Shown here one piece after another: positions 16,484-25,346 of a stretch of 54,768 nt of DNA (position 1 is the first letter of the stretch; each line of letters begins with the position of its first letter). The notes under the pieces were generated by a model. It did no database searches. It was not told where the DNA came from and saw only the letters and a program-made list of their open reading frames with translations. The position numbers and the translations under genes are program-made. Source of the stretch: Thiothrix sp. (GTDB lineage: Bacteria > Pseudomonadota > Gammaproteobacteria > Thiotrichales > Thiotrichaceae); the NCBI GenBank assembly GCA_008015155.1, contig SSFA01000036.1, positions 1 through 54,768 of the forward strand, written 5' to 3'.

Positions 16484-17956
16484 CTAATCTCCAATGGCGC
16501 GTCCTGCTCCGTCTGGCTTGGGTAAATGCGCTTGTGCTTGAGCAATCTCAGCCAATTTTTGTGCTACTGCTTCACTGGGCAAACTGGAGCTACGTGTTTT
16601 TAAACTGACATGAATTAGCATATGCTCCGCTGTTGCCAACAAGCGTCCATCTGCATGCTGGATGCGATTGAAAAGATGCATTTTTTTACCGCTACCGTTC
16701 AATACTTGTGTGGTGACGACAATCGGTTCTAGAGCGCGCACTTCATCCAAATGACGAATATGGGTTTCGACCGTGAAATAAGAGCCACCCGCTTCCACAT
16801 AAGCCGCATCCACGCCAATTAAACGCATAAACGCATCGGTAGCATCGCTGGACACTTGCAGATAACGGCTTTCATTCATGTGATTATTGTAATCCGTCCA
16901 ATCAGTGGGCACGCTGCGCTCCACCGTTTTGATCGGCTGGCTGTAATCGACTTGGGTTTGGGCTTGGCTAGCGGCGGCATCGTATTGAGACTTTTCATAG
17001 GCTGCTAAGGCTTTGCCAGCACCCCAATCGTGAGCTTTTAAAGCTTGCAGAATAGCGATCAGATTATTATCGCGAATACGCTCTAATTGACGAATGCTGT
17101 AATGACCGGATTGGGCATCGGATTGACCAGCAATCAAATCCACCAATTGATCATTGAACTCAGGCACATCGGTCAATTTCGTCCAAGGCCAGCTTAAGCA
17201 AGGGCCGAATTGCTCCATAAAATGGCGCATCCCCGCTTCGCCGCCCGCAATCCGATAGGTTTCAAATAAACCCATTTGCGCCCAACGCAAGCCAAAGCCA
17301 TAGCGAATCGCATCGTCTACATCTTCGGTGCTGGCAATCCCATCGCTCACCAGCCACAAGGATTCACGCCACACCGCTTCCAATAAACGGTCGGCGATAA
17401 AAGCTTCGATTTCCTTTTTGATATGCAAAGGATGCATACCAATACTGCGATAAAAGGCTTGTGCACGCGCAATCGTGGCAGCAGCCGTTTGCTGACCACC
17501 CACTAATTCCACCAAAGGCAAGAGGTAAACCGGATTAAACGGATGTGCTACTAACAAGCGCTCAGGATGCTGTAAGCCAGCTTGCAAATCAGTCGGTAAA
17601 ATCCCGGAGGTTGAGGAGGCAATAATGGCAGTTTGTGGAGCAGCTGCCTCAATCTCACAGTAAATCTTTTGCTTTAAATCCAGCCGCTCGGGTACAGCTT
17701 CCACAATCCACTCCGCGTCTTTAACCGCGCTAGCAATATCACTAGCGAAGGTAAACTTTCCTTCGGCGCGGCGTGGTGCCATGGTCAATTTGCTATAGGC
17801 GTGGCGGCTATTATTAAGTACCGCATCAATCTTTTGTGGAGCAGTAGGATCAGGATCATAAATGCGCACCTGAATACCATTTTCAATCAAGCGCGCCACC
17901 CAACCTGCGCCAATGACCCCACCACCAATCACTGCTGCTTGTTTAATATGCTGCAT
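16484..17956 (-). CDS. L-carnitine 3-dehydrogenase fused to betainyl-CoA thioesterase
   Basis: Bifunctional 490-aa protein. Residues 1-320 form an NAD-dependent 3-hydroxyacyl-CoA-dehydrogenase-type carnitine dehydrogenase (AAVIGGGVIGAGWVARLIE, the NAD-binding glycine motif, and the HPFNPVYLLPLVELVGG region). From about residue 346 a hot-dog-fold thioesterase follows (VPTDWTDYNNHMNESRYLQV). Known fusions of this type in rhizobia oxidise L-carnitine to 3-dehydrocarnitine and hydrolyse betainyl-CoA to glycine betaine. I placed the start at the ATG at 17956, which has AAGGAG six bases upstream; the frame is open 18 codons further but into the previous gene. It follows the BKACE gene by 10 bp. Confidence 0.9.
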   Translation of the reverse strand: MQHIKQAAVIGGGVIGAGWVARLIENGIQVRIYDPDPTAPQKIDAVLNNSRHAYSKLTMAPRRAEGKFTFASDIASAVKDAEWIVEAVPERLDLKQKIYCEIEAAAPQTAIIASSTSGILPTDLQAGLQHPERLLVAHPFNPVYLLPLVELVGGQQTAAATIARAQAFYRSIGMHPLHIKKEIEAFIADRLLEAVWRESLWLVSDGIASTEDVDDAIRYGFGLRWAQMGLFETYRIAGGEAGMRHFMEQFGPCLSWPWTKLTDVPEFNDQLVDLIAGQSDAQSGHYSIRQLERIRDNNLIAILQALKAHDWGAGKALAAYEKSQYDAAASQAQTQVDYSQPIKTVERSVPTDWTDYNNHMNESRYLQVSSDATDAFMRLIGVDAAYVEAGGSYFTVETHIRHLDEVRALEPIVVTTQVLNGSGKKMHLFNRIQHADGRLLATAEHMLIHVSLKTRSSSLPSEAVAQKLAEIAQAQAHLPKPDGAGRAIGD

Positions 17957-17966
17957 GGTCGACTCC

Positions 17967-18872
17967 TTAAGCCCAACGCTTGGTGAGTTGCATTTTTTCC
18001 CGAACTTCATTCGGAGTCATGATTTTGCTGCCCATCGCTTCGGCAATCGTCACCGCACGCTTGACTAAATCGCCATTACTCGCCAATACGCCTTTATCCA
18101 ACCAAATATTATCTTCCAAACCGACGCGAATATTCCCGCCCGCTAAAATCGCCATCGCCGCATACGGCAATTGATTGCGCCCAATCGAGAAAGCCGAGAA
18201 AGTCCAGTCTTTTGGGACGGCATTCACCATTGCCATGAAGGTGGAGAAATCATCGGGCGCGCCCCAAGGAATACCCATGCATAGTTGAATCATGCCCGGA
18301 TCTTCAATCAAGCCCTGATCTTTCAACCATTTAGCGAGCAGAATATGTCCGGTGTCAAAAGCCTCAATCTCAGGGCGCACCCCCAATGCTTTGATTTGCT
18401 TCGCCATTTCTTTCAAAGTGGCAGGGGTATTGGTCATCACATAATCGCCTTCGCCAAAATTCATCGTGCCGCAATCGAGGGTACAAATTTCGGGTAAGAG
18501 TTCGCGCACATGCGCCAAACGCTCGGTAGCCCCTGCCATATCGGTGCCGATTTCAGCAGGCGGCAAAGGTTGCTCAACGCTACCTAAAGTTAAATCGCCA
18601 CCCATGCCTGCGGTTAGGTTTAACACCATATCCACACCGGATTCGCGAATGTACTGGACGACTTCACGGTATAAAGCTGGATCACGCGCAGGGCCGCCGG
18701 TTTGCGGATTACGCACATGAATATGCACCACTGCCGCACCGGCTTGCGCCGCTTCAATACAACTATCGGCAATTTGACGCGGAGTGACAGGGACTTTATT
18801 TGAACGGCTGGTGGTGTCGCCAGCGCCAGTCACAGCACAAGTGATAAAAACATGACGGTTTGGGTTAAGCAT
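17967..18872 (-). CDS. BKACE-family enzyme, probable dehydrocarnitine cleavage enzyme
   Basis: Zinc-dependent beta-keto acid cleavage enzyme (DUF849 family, 301 aa). It is expected to convert 3-dehydrocarnitine plus acetyl-CoA to betainyl-CoA plus acetoacetate. TIM-barrel signatures seen are FITCAVTGAGDT near the start, the metal-ligand motif VVHIHVRNPQTG, and EAFDTGHILLA. The neighbouring carnitine dehydrogenase-thioesterase fusion fits this substrate; lysine-fermentation KCE activity is unlikely here. GAGGAG lies 6 bp before the ATG. This is the first gene of the operon and is divergent from the regulator gene. Confidence 0.9.
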   Translation of the reverse strand: MLNPNRHVFITCAVTGAGDTTSRSNKVPVTPRQIADSCIEAAQAGAAVVHIHVRNPQTGGPARDPALYREVVQYIRESGVDMVLNLTAGMGGDLTLGSVEQPLPPAEIGTDMAGATERLAHVRELLPEICTLDCGTMNFGEGDYVMTNTPATLKEMAKQIKALGVRPEIEAFDTGHILLAKWLKDQGLIEDPGMIQLCMGIPWGAPDDFSTFMAMVNAVPKDWTFSAFSIGRNQLPYAAMAILAGGNIRVGLEDNIWLDKGVLASNGDLVKRAVTIAEAMGSKIMTPNEVREKMQLTKRWA

Positions 18873-18962
18873 GGTGAACTCCTCAATCTCACTGTGCGCA
18901 TCATGGCATGCCGTTTTGCGCTATGCTTGATCTTATTCGCAAGCCAGTTCACAAAAAACGCA
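18873..18962. promoter_or_regulatory. divergent control region of the carnitine operon
   Basis: The 90 bp between the BKACE gene and its divergent regulator must hold both promoters and probably the activator sites. A perfect 8-bp palindrome, GGCATGCC (18905-18912), is flanked by GCGC repeats about equally spaced on both sides. No -35/-10 pair stands out, which would suit an activated promoter. Confidence 0.45.
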
Positions 18963-19946
18963 ATGAATCTATTTGCTCGTTCCACTCAGCCGCTCAAAAT
19001 TGCCTTGATTGTCTCCTCCGAAGCCTCACTGATGTGCTTAGCCTGTGTCTTGGATGTAATGCGCGGCGCGAATCGTTTAGCCCAAACCAAGCTGTTCGAT
19101 TGGCAAATTTATACGCCGAATAATCAAGCAGCGCTGCTCACTTGTGGGCTGAGTATTCAACCGGATGCGGCTTTGACGGCACAAGCTCAAGGTGATGTTT
19201 TACTTATCATTGCGGGCTTTAATAACGAGCAGCACTATGACAAAACCGTCCTACGCTTATTGAATAAATTGGTGGCACGCTTTCGCCTCCTAGGCGGGAT
19301 TGAAGCGGGGAGTTGGGTATTGGCGCGCATGGGTTTATTAGCGAATAAACAAGCGACGACTCACTGGGAGGATTTGGAGGATTTCGCGCTGCGCTATCCT
19401 ACGGTGCAAGTGATACCGCACCGTTATGTCGTAGCTGGAAATGTGTTCACTACAGGCGGCGCTTCGCCAAGTTTCGATTTTATGCTCCACCTGATTCGTT
19501 GCCGCTATGGCCAACAACTGGCTATCGAAGTCGCGAGTATTTTTATTTACGACACGGTACACACCGGCCATGATGCGCAGCCCTTAGTTTCTTTAGGTTT
19601 ATTAGCCCAGCAAGAACCGCGTGTCGCCAAAGCGATTCGGGTGATGGGTGAGCATCTTGATGATCCTTTGAGTATTGGGCAAGTGGCTGAGCAATTAAGC
19701 CTTTCGCAGCGGATGTTGGAATATTTATTTCGCGAACATTTGCGTTGCTCGCCCGCCCAGTATTATTTGCATCTACGTTTGCAAAGTGCGCGCCGTCTGG
19801 TGACAGATACGCATTTGCCGATTCAGGACATTGCGGTGCGGACTGGTTTTAGTTCACTGGCTAGCTTATCACGTTGTTTCCGCGAAGCTTATCAATTCAG
19901 CCCTGCGCATTACCGACGCCGCTTTAGACAAGAACTCAAGCCATAA
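18963..19946 (+). CDS. GlxA/CdhR-type AraC-family transcriptional regulator
   Basis: Two-domain regulator of 327 aa. The N-terminal DJ-1/PfpI-like (class I glutamine amidotransferase) domain (LKIALIVSSEASLMCLACVLDVMRGANRLA) senses the ligand. The C-terminal AraC-type double helix-turn-helix (LSIGQVAEQLSLSQRMLEYLF and IQDIAVRTGFSSLASLSRCF) binds DNA. The Pseudomonas carnitine activator CdhR and the glycine-betaine regulator GbdR share this architecture. The divergent position makes it the likely carnitine- or betaine-responsive activator of the operon. The start at 18963 gives the usual N-terminus; the upstream open frame would overlap the BKACE gene. Its 3' end overlaps the convergent pabB-pabC gene by 11 bp. 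Confidence 0.88.
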   Translation: MNLFARSTQPLKIALIVSSEASLMCLACVLDVMRGANRLAQTKLFDWQIYTPNNQAALLTCGLSIQPDAALTAQAQGDVLLIIAGFNNEQHYDKTVLRLLNKLVARFRLLGGIEAGSWVLARMGLLANKQATTHWEDLEDFALRYPTVQVIPHRYVVAGNVFTTGGASPSFDFMLHLIRCRYGQQLAIEVASIFIYDTVHTGHDAQPLVSLGLLAQQEPRVAKAIRVMGEHLDDPLSIGQVAEQLSLSQRMLEYLFREHLRCSPAQYYLHLRLQSARRLVTDTHLPIQDIAVRTGFSSLASLSRCFREAYQFSPAHYRRRFRQELKP

Positions 19947-21795
19947 ACTTAGCCGTCACAGCACCATACAACGCATTACACAATCGCAACTCCTCAGCCT
20001 GCACCAAATCCGCTGGATACAAGATACGTTCAACTGCCTTAAGCTCCTGCATTAATACCGAACGCTGCACACCCGCCAATAAGCCGCAAGCCAAGGGCGG
20101 CGTATACCATTGACCTTTAAGCAAAACAAATAGATTAGTGCGCGCGCCTTCAGTCAGTTCACCACGTTCATTGCAAAATAGATAATCAAATAAACCGGCT
20201 GCCTTTGCTTCAGCTAAGGCTCGATTATACAAGGCACGTGCGGTGGTTTTGTGTTGCAAAAAGGGATTAGTTGACTCAACCGATACGGGATAAAGCGCGG
20301 TTTGAATAGGTTGCTGCAGAGCTTCCAGAGCCATTGTGCTAGCAGTCAATTCACCCGCTATATTCAGCGTTAGGCGCAAACGAATCGGGTTGATACTTTG
20401 CTGCGCTATGGCCTGCTGGATGCAAGTTTGCAAGGCCTCTCGTGTTGGAATCGGCCAATTAAAAGCCGCTGCACTGTTTTGTAAACGCGCTAGATGCTGC
20501 GCAAATAAAGCCACCTTGCCATCTTCTACGCGCATAGTCTCAATCAATTCAAAACGCTGCGCGTGACGGCTTAGAAAACGGGCTTTCAGTAAGCACTCCT
20601 CCCATTCCGCTTCTGCATCAGAACCATAAGTAATACCAGCGCCGACGGAGGTTTGCACCGCCCAATGTTCTATACCAAGGGAATCAATTTCCGCGTGTGC
20701 GCTGAGTTGCAAGCTGCGAATGGGCACATTGAAGCTAGCTTGTAAGTATTGATCTGGCTTAGTTACAAAACCAATCGCGCCGCAATAAGCGCCGCGAGCT
20801 TGTGGCTCTAACTCATCAATAATCTGCAAAGTGCGCCGTTTGGGTGCGCCCGTCACTGAGCCACAAGGAAATAGCGCATTGAATAAATCATATAAACTGG
20901 GCTGCTTCGTTAACTCAGCTTGCACCGTGCTGGTCATTTGCAAGACCGTGCCATAGCGCTCCACTTCAAATAAATGCGGCACGGAAACCGCTTTCACCTC
21001 GGTTAAACGCGAGAGATCATTGCGCATCAAGTCCACAATCATCACATTTTCAGCGCGATTTTTGGCATCTTGACTTAAGCGCTCAGCACGAACTTGGGTT
21101 TCGGCTTCATGGTCGGCCACGGCTGCAGTGCCTTTCATGGGGCGGCAAATGAGTCTATCGGCACGCATTTCCACAAATAATTCTGGCGAGCAGGATAGAA
21201 GACTTGATTGTGGAAAAACTAAAAAAGCACCATAGGCAATTTTCAAATCAGCGACTAATTGAGAATAAGCTGCGGCCAAAGCCCGATCACCTTGATAAGT
21301 CAGCAGCTCGCTAAAAAGCGGAAAGGTGTAATTCACCTGATAGGTATCACCCGCTGCAATCAGCTCGCGAATGGCCTCAATATGCGCAATGAACTGTGCT
21401 TGAGTGAGATTACTTGTTGGCGGAGTAAAATGCGCGATCGCAGCTTGGCTTTGCTCGGCTAACCAAGCCAGTGCTTGTTCGCGATTGAGCAGTTGCGGTG
21501 AATTGAAAGCTAAGGCTTGCAGCCAAGGGGCTTGGCTAGTTTTAGTGGAAAATACCAAGCCTTGGGCTAGCTCAAAGGCTTGATAGGCTTCAAAGGACAA
21601 TGACAGCACCACGTCTTGACCTGAGGTTTGCACCCAAGCTTCAATCTCAGTGAGTGCCTGCTGTAAACGCGTGCGTGCATCAGGTTCATCGCCCTGCACC
21701 AGCCATGCACTTAAAGGGTGGGTGTATAAACGGCTGGTGGCATCGGCATGGCTACCATCAAATAATAGGGCTAAACAGTGATCTAAGGAACGCAT
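19936..21795 (-). CDS. aminodeoxychorismate synthase component I fused to aminodeoxychorismate lyase
   Basis: Fusion of PabB (residues 1 to about 385) and PabC (about 390-619). It makes 4-aminobenzoate for folate from chorismate and glutamine-derived ammonia. The chorismate-binding part shows RPMKGTAAVADHEAE, NRAENVMIVDLMRNDLSRLTEV and CGSVTGAPKRRTLQIIDELE. The class IV aminotransferase-type lyase part has FELIETMRVEDGKVALFAQHLARL and the C-terminal GELTEGARTNLFVLL region. The glutaminase PabA is not in the window. The start has no visible Shine-Dalgarno; instead a 9-bp stem-loop ends six bases before the ATG. Confidence 0.92.
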   Translation of the reverse strand: MRSLDHCLALLFDGSHADATSRLYTHPLSAWLVQGDEPDARTRLQQALTEIEAWVQTSGQDVVLSLSFEAYQAFELAQGLVFSTKTSQAPWLQALAFNSPQLLNREQALAWLAEQSQAAIAHFTPPTSNLTQAQFIAHIEAIRELIAAGDTYQVNYTFPLFSELLTYQGDRALAAAYSQLVADLKIAYGAFLVFPQSSLLSCSPELFVEMRADRLICRPMKGTAAVADHEAETQVRAERLSQDAKNRAENVMIVDLMRNDLSRLTEVKAVSVPHLFEVERYGTVLQMTSTVQAELTKQPSLYDLFNALFPCGSVTGAPKRRTLQIIDELEPQARGAYCGAIGFVTKPDQYLQASFNVPIRSLQLSAHAEIDSLGIEHWAVQTSVGAGITYGSDAEAEWEECLLKARFLSRHAQRFELIETMRVEDGKVALFAQHLARLQNSAAAFNWPIPTREALQTCIQQAIAQQSINPIRLRLTLNIAGELTASTMALEALQQPIQTALYPVSVESTNPFLQHKTTARALYNRALAEAKAAGLFDYLFCNERGELTEGARTNLFVLLKGQWYTPPLACGLLAGVQRSVLMQELKAVERILYPADLVQAEELRLCNALYGAVTAKFMA

Positions 21796-21801
21796 GGTTT
21801 T

Positions 21802-21827
21802 TTTGGCTTATCATAAAGTAAGCCAAA
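21802..21827 (-). promoter_or_regulatory. stem-loop immediately before the pabB-pabC start codon
   Basis: Perfect 9-bp inverted repeat (TTTGGCTTA at 21802-21810, TAAGCCAAA at 21819-21827) with an 8-nt loop. In the minus-strand mRNA it would end about six bases before the ATG at 21795, leaving only an A-rich stretch and no Shine-Dalgarno. It could be a translational control element or an operator. Confidence 0.45.
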
Positions 21828-21894
21828 TCCTAGCAGAGATGGCGCATGATCATAAAACAACTGTACTCCGCAGCTAGCATATAAGGCAAAACGC

Positions 21895-22941
21895 ATGACC
21901 AATCGACACTGGATTCACGAAGCTATTCAAAAAATCGAGGCAGATATTCAACGTTCCGCCGACACACATTTAATCCAATTGCCACTGCCTAGCTTGCAGG
22001 GCATTGATATTTATCTCAAAGATGAAAGCACCCATCCTACGGGTTCATTAAAACACCGTTTGGCGCGTTCGCTATTTTTATTTGCCTTATGCAATGGCTG
22101 GATTCGGCAAGACACCACCATTATTGAATCGTCTTCCGGTAGTACGGCCGTTTCTGAAGCTTATTTCGCGCGTTTATTAGGCTTGCCGTTTATTGCGGTA
22201 ATGCCTAAAACCACGGCGCGTAAGAAGATCGAGCAGATTCAATTTTTTGGTGGGCAAGCGCATTTGGTGGAGCGTAGTGATCAAATCTATGCCGAATCGC
22301 ATCGTTTGGCCGAGGAGCTAAACGGGCATTATATGGATCAGTTCACTTATGCGGAACGTGCCACGGATTGGCGCGGCAATAATAATATTGCCGATAGTAT
22401 TTTCAGCCAAATGGCGCTCGAACAGCATCCGATTCCGACTTGGATTGTGATGAGTGCGGGTACAGGCGGCACATCGTCCACGATTGGGCGCTTTATTCGC
22501 TACAAAAAATACCCGACGCGCTTATGCGTGGTCGATCCCGAAAATTCGGTGTTTTTCGATTACTTTCACTGTCGCGATAAAGCTTTAACTCTGAATTGTG
22601 GCAGCAAGATTGAAGGTATTGGTCGCCCGCGTGTCGAGCCTAGCTTTGTACCGGGGGTGATTGATGAAATGCGGCGCGTGCCTGATGCGGCCAGCATTGC
22701 CACTATGCACTGGTTGGAACAGCGTCTGGGGCGCAAAGTTGGCCCTTCAACGGGCACGAATTTGTATGGCGTCTTGCAATTGGCGCGCGAGATGCAAGCA
22801 CGCGGTGAGCAGGGCTCGATTGTGACTTTGTTATGTGATAGCGGCGAACGTTATTTGGATACTTACTACAATGCGGATTGGGTGAAGCAGTGCGTGGGCG
22901 AGAGCGAGGTATATGTGCGGGAATTAGCTGCTTTGGTGTAA
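21895..22941 (+). CDS. PLP-dependent cysteine synthase-family protein (Cds1-like cysteine desulfhydrase)
   Basis: Fold-type II PLP enzyme of 348 aa. The cofactor lysine is in YLKDESTHPTGSLKHRLAR near residue 55. The substrate loop is SSSGSTAVSEAYFARLLG, and a glycine-rich phosphate loop is MSAGTGGTSSTIGRF. Extra C-terminal motifs (KVGPSTGTNLYGVLQLAREM, CDSGERYLDTYYN) are those of the Cds1 group of L-cysteine desulfhydrases rather than CysK/CysM. It would release sulfide, pyruvate and ammonia from cysteine; a cystathionine beta-synthase-like activity is an alternative. AAGG lies eight bases before the ATG. Confidence 0.85.
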   Translation: MTNRHWIHEAIQKIEADIQRSADTHLIQLPLPSLQGIDIYLKDESTHPTGSLKHRLARSLFLFALCNGWIRQDTTIIESSSGSTAVSEAYFARLLGLPFIAVMPKTTARKKIEQIQFFGGQAHLVERSDQIYAESHRLAEELNGHYMDQFTYAERATDWRGNNNIADSIFSQMALEQHPIPTWIVMSAGTGGTSSTIGRFIRYKKYPTRLCVVDPENSVFFDYFHCRDKALTLNCGSKIEGIGRPRVEPSFVPGVIDEMRRVPDAASIATMHWLEQRLGRKVGPSTGTNLYGVLQLAREMQARGEQGSIVTLLCDSGERYLDTYYNADWVKQCVGESEVYVRELAALV

Positions 22942-22992
22942 AGCGCTTGTGCTAAGCTGCATAGACCACCAAAACCTATTCAGATTACAGTT

Positions 22993-23457
22993 ATGAACGA
23001 AACGATTTATCAAAACTTGTCGCAACTGGGCGGCGCGACCAAATTACCCGAATCCCCCGAAACCGCGGTGTTGGAAAGCGTGCAAAATCCGCAAGCCGAT
23101 GTGGATTATGTAGTGCGCTTCACCGCGCCCGAATTCACCTCACTTTGTCCGATCACCGGTCAACCCGATTTTGCGCATTTAGTGATTGATTACATCCCCG
23201 ACCAGCGTTTGGTGGAAAGTAAATCACTAAAATTATTCCTTGGCTCCTTCCGCAATCACGGCGCGTTTCACGAAGACTGCACTGTCAGCATTGCGCGGCG
23301 CTTGATCGCCGAAATTAAGCCGAAATGGCTAAGAATCGGCGGCTATTGGTATCCCCGCGGCGGTATACCGATTGATGTGTTTTTTGCGCAAGGCGAAATT
23401 CCCAAAGGGGTTTGGATTCCTGAGCAGGGTGTGGCGGGATATCGGGGGCGGGGGTAG
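22993..23457 (+). CDS. queF: NADPH-dependent 7-cyano-7-deazaguanine reductase (unimodular QueF)
   Basis: Reduces preQ0 to preQ1 in queuosine biosynthesis. This is the short, single-domain form (154 aa). The catalytic Cys is in EFTSLCPITGQPDFAH, and the NADPH-binding QueF motif is ESKSLKLFLGSFRNHGAFHED, which also contains the substrate Glu and His. No other queuosine genes lie nearby; the upstream gene is 51 bp away with no visible coupling. Confidence 0.96.
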   Translation: MNETIYQNLSQLGGATKLPESPETAVLESVQNPQADVDYVVRFTAPEFTSLCPITGQPDFAHLVIDYIPDQRLVESKSLKLFLGSFRNHGAFHEDCTVSIARRLIAEIKPKWLRIGGYWYPRGGIPIDVFFAQGEIPKGVWIPEQGVAGYRGRG

Positions 23458-23476
23458 TTTACTTAGGTAGCCTCCA

Positions 23477-24094
23477 CTAAAAATGATAAACCACTTTGCT
23501 ATTGGCATCAAAACTAACTAATTTATTTTTTTGTAGCTCATTAATTAGGCTAGTCACTTCGTCCTCTCCTAATTTTTTGGCAAAAGCTGCATCAGTATAA
23601 CTTATTAACGTCTGGCGCTTTGTTGGTCTATTACGAGGCGCATTTTTAAGTAGAGTAATTAAGCGTTCAAAGCTTGTGATTTTACTGCTTGAGTTTGTTT
23701 GTTTAGGTGGCTTGTCAAATATTGGAATCTGGGTAAACTCATCATACCTTTGGATTTTAATTTTTTTATTTTTCAAATGATTGACTAAAGCATCATAGCC
23801 TTTATCTTTAGAAACAATGTAAAAATCATTTCTCGGCTTTTGCTGAGCCCACTGCCCTATATGATAAGCTAGAACAAAGTCTAAGGCATTTTTCCCAGAT
23901 GCCTTTACTTCGACCAAACAAGCTTGCTCTTTGAAGAGCATTAACTGTTGCACTAAATCAACAGGCAGATTTTTTTGTTGTGCACCTAGAATAATTATCA
24001 GCTGAGCCGGCTTATTTTTTAATAAATGCAGATTAACTGCTTGAACATTTTCAAAATCAACAAAGATATGATGGCTTATCGTCGTAGTAGTCAT
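23477..24094 (-). CDS. NYN/PIN-like domain protein
   Basis: A 205-aa protein whose N-terminal 130 residues match the NYN/PIN-like nuclease pattern. Acidic positions are in IFVDFENVQ, ASGKNALDFVLAYHIG and FYIVSKDKGYDALVNHL. The last 70 residues look like a small helical or winged-helix module (KRQTLISYTDAAFAKKLGEDEVTSLINELQKNKLVSF), joined by a Ser/Pro-rich linker. Such proteins are probably RNA-processing or defence nucleases, but I know no defined substrate for this group. It stands alone between queF (convergent) and dinB (same strand, 90 bp away). Confidence 0.7.
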   Translation of the reverse strand: MTTTTISHHIFVDFENVQAVNLHLLKNKPAQLIIILGAQQKNLPVDLVQQLMLFKEQACLVEVKASGKNALDFVLAYHIGQWAQQKPRNDFYIVSKDKGYDALVNHLKNKKIKIQRYDEFTQIPIFDKPPKQTNSSSKITSFERLITLLKNAPRNRPTKRQTLISYTDAAFAKKLGEDEVTSLINELQKNKLVSFDANSKVVYHF

Positions 24095-24184
24095 TTTTTA
24101 ATTGAGTCTTGAATCTTATGGATCCATCTTTTCTTAACCAAGCATTTACGTCAACTTAATGCGATAACTTGCTTATTAGTTAAT

Positions 24185-25264
24185 TTAGCCATCTATAAAC
24201 TCCAAACTCAACTGCTCCGGCTTCCAAGGCTCCGCAAAATGTACCCCAATCCCCAATAAGCGCACTGGCATTTTCCGCCTTTCCCACGCTTGTTTAATCA
24301 AAGGCAGAAATAAGCGTTCCTCTACCAAAGAGTTGGTGGTTTGTGCGGTAGTCAAAACAAAATCATGGAAACGGATTTTCACCACTAAACTTTTCGGGAT
24401 TAAACGTTGAGCGGCTTGTGCTTTCGCCAAGCGCTGCTCCAAAGCCAGAAACAAAGCGGGCAATTCGGCGTAGCAAGCGGCTAAATCGGGTAAATCTTTA
24501 GCAAAGGTATCTTCCACGCTGATGGATTTATAGCTGCTGTCTACGCTCACAGGACGTTGGTCAATGCCACGCGCCAATTCATATAAGCGGCTGCCAAATC
24601 GGCCAAATTCGGCGCAGAGTTTATCGACCGACCACTGTTGCAAATCCGCGCAAGTGCGTATGCCTAACTCAGCCATGCGCTCGGCTGTCACCGAACCAAC
24701 GCCGGGGATTTTCTTCACCGGCAAAGGCAACATGAAATCACCAATCATTGCGGGGCGAATCACAAATTGTCCATTGGGTTTGTGCCAATCGCTGGCGACT
24801 TTGGCGAGGAATTTATTCGGTGCAGCTCCAGCGGAGGCAGTCAGTTGCTGTTCTTGCCAAATACGCTCACGAATAGCCTGTGCAATCAAGGTAGCACTGC
24901 CTTGGTGATGCTCCGACTGGCTCACATCCAAATAAGCCTCATCCAAGGACAAGGGTTCGATCAAATCAGTATAAGCGGCGAAAATATGGTGAATCTGCTC
25001 GGACACAGCTTGATACACCGCCCGACGTGGTGGCACGCGAAGCAAATCGGGGCATAAACGCAAAGCGGTGCGCATCGGCATCGCGGAATGTACGCCGAAT
25101 TTGCGTGCTTCATACGAACAAGTTGCCACCACACCACGCGCATCCGGCGAGCCACCCACCGCAATGGGTTTGCCGCGCAAGGCTGGATTATCGCGCGCTT
25201 CAATCGCCGCGTAAAAGCAGTCCATGTCGATATGAATAATTTTGCGCAATTCAGTATCAGTCAT
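24185..25264 (-). CDS. dinB: DNA polymerase IV (Y family)
   Basis: Translesion polymerase of 359 aa. Catalytic acidic residues lie in IIHIDMDCFYAAIE near the N-terminus and in EPLSLDEAYLDVS. The fingers/thumb region has ATCSYEARKFGVHSAMP and the helix-hairpin-helix KKIPGVGSVTAERMAELGI. The C-terminal little-finger domain ends with LLGIGVHFAEPWKPEQLSLEF, containing a beta-clamp-binding type QLSLEF motif. I use the Met at 25264 (MTDTELRK); 28 upstream open codons have no family similarity. No LexA box was identified. Confidence 0.95.
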   Translation of the reverse strand: MTDTELRKIIHIDMDCFYAAIEARDNPALRGKPIAVGGSPDARGVVATCSYEARKFGVHSAMPMRTALRLCPDLLRVPPRRAVYQAVSEQIHHIFAAYTDLIEPLSLDEAYLDVSQSEHHQGSATLIAQAIRERIWQEQQLTASAGAAPNKFLAKVASDWHKPNGQFVIRPAMIGDFMLPLPVKKIPGVGSVTAERMAELGIRTCADLQQWSVDKLCAEFGRFGSRLYELARGIDQRPVSVDSSYKSISVEDTFAKDLPDLAACYAELPALFLALEQRLAKAQAAQRLIPKSLVVKIRFHDFVLTTAQTTNSLVEERLFLPLIKQAWERRKMPVRLLGIGVHFAEPWKPEQLSLEFIDG

Positions 25265-25346
25265 TGGCAGAGCATAGCAAAACTCCCTGCTGCAAAATAA
25301 CTGACACTCAGCTAGGCTAGCGCGATTAGCACTACTGTAAGAGCAC

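Noticed and set aside
18905..18912. GGCATGCC palindrome as a CdhR binding site
   Set aside because: An 8-bp palindrome is too short and I cannot match it to a known CdhR consensus.
19936..19946. 11-bp 3' overlap of the regulator and pabB-pabC genes as an antisense device
   Set aside because: Short convergent overlaps are common in compact genomes; the 4-bp overlap at 26867-26870 is similar.
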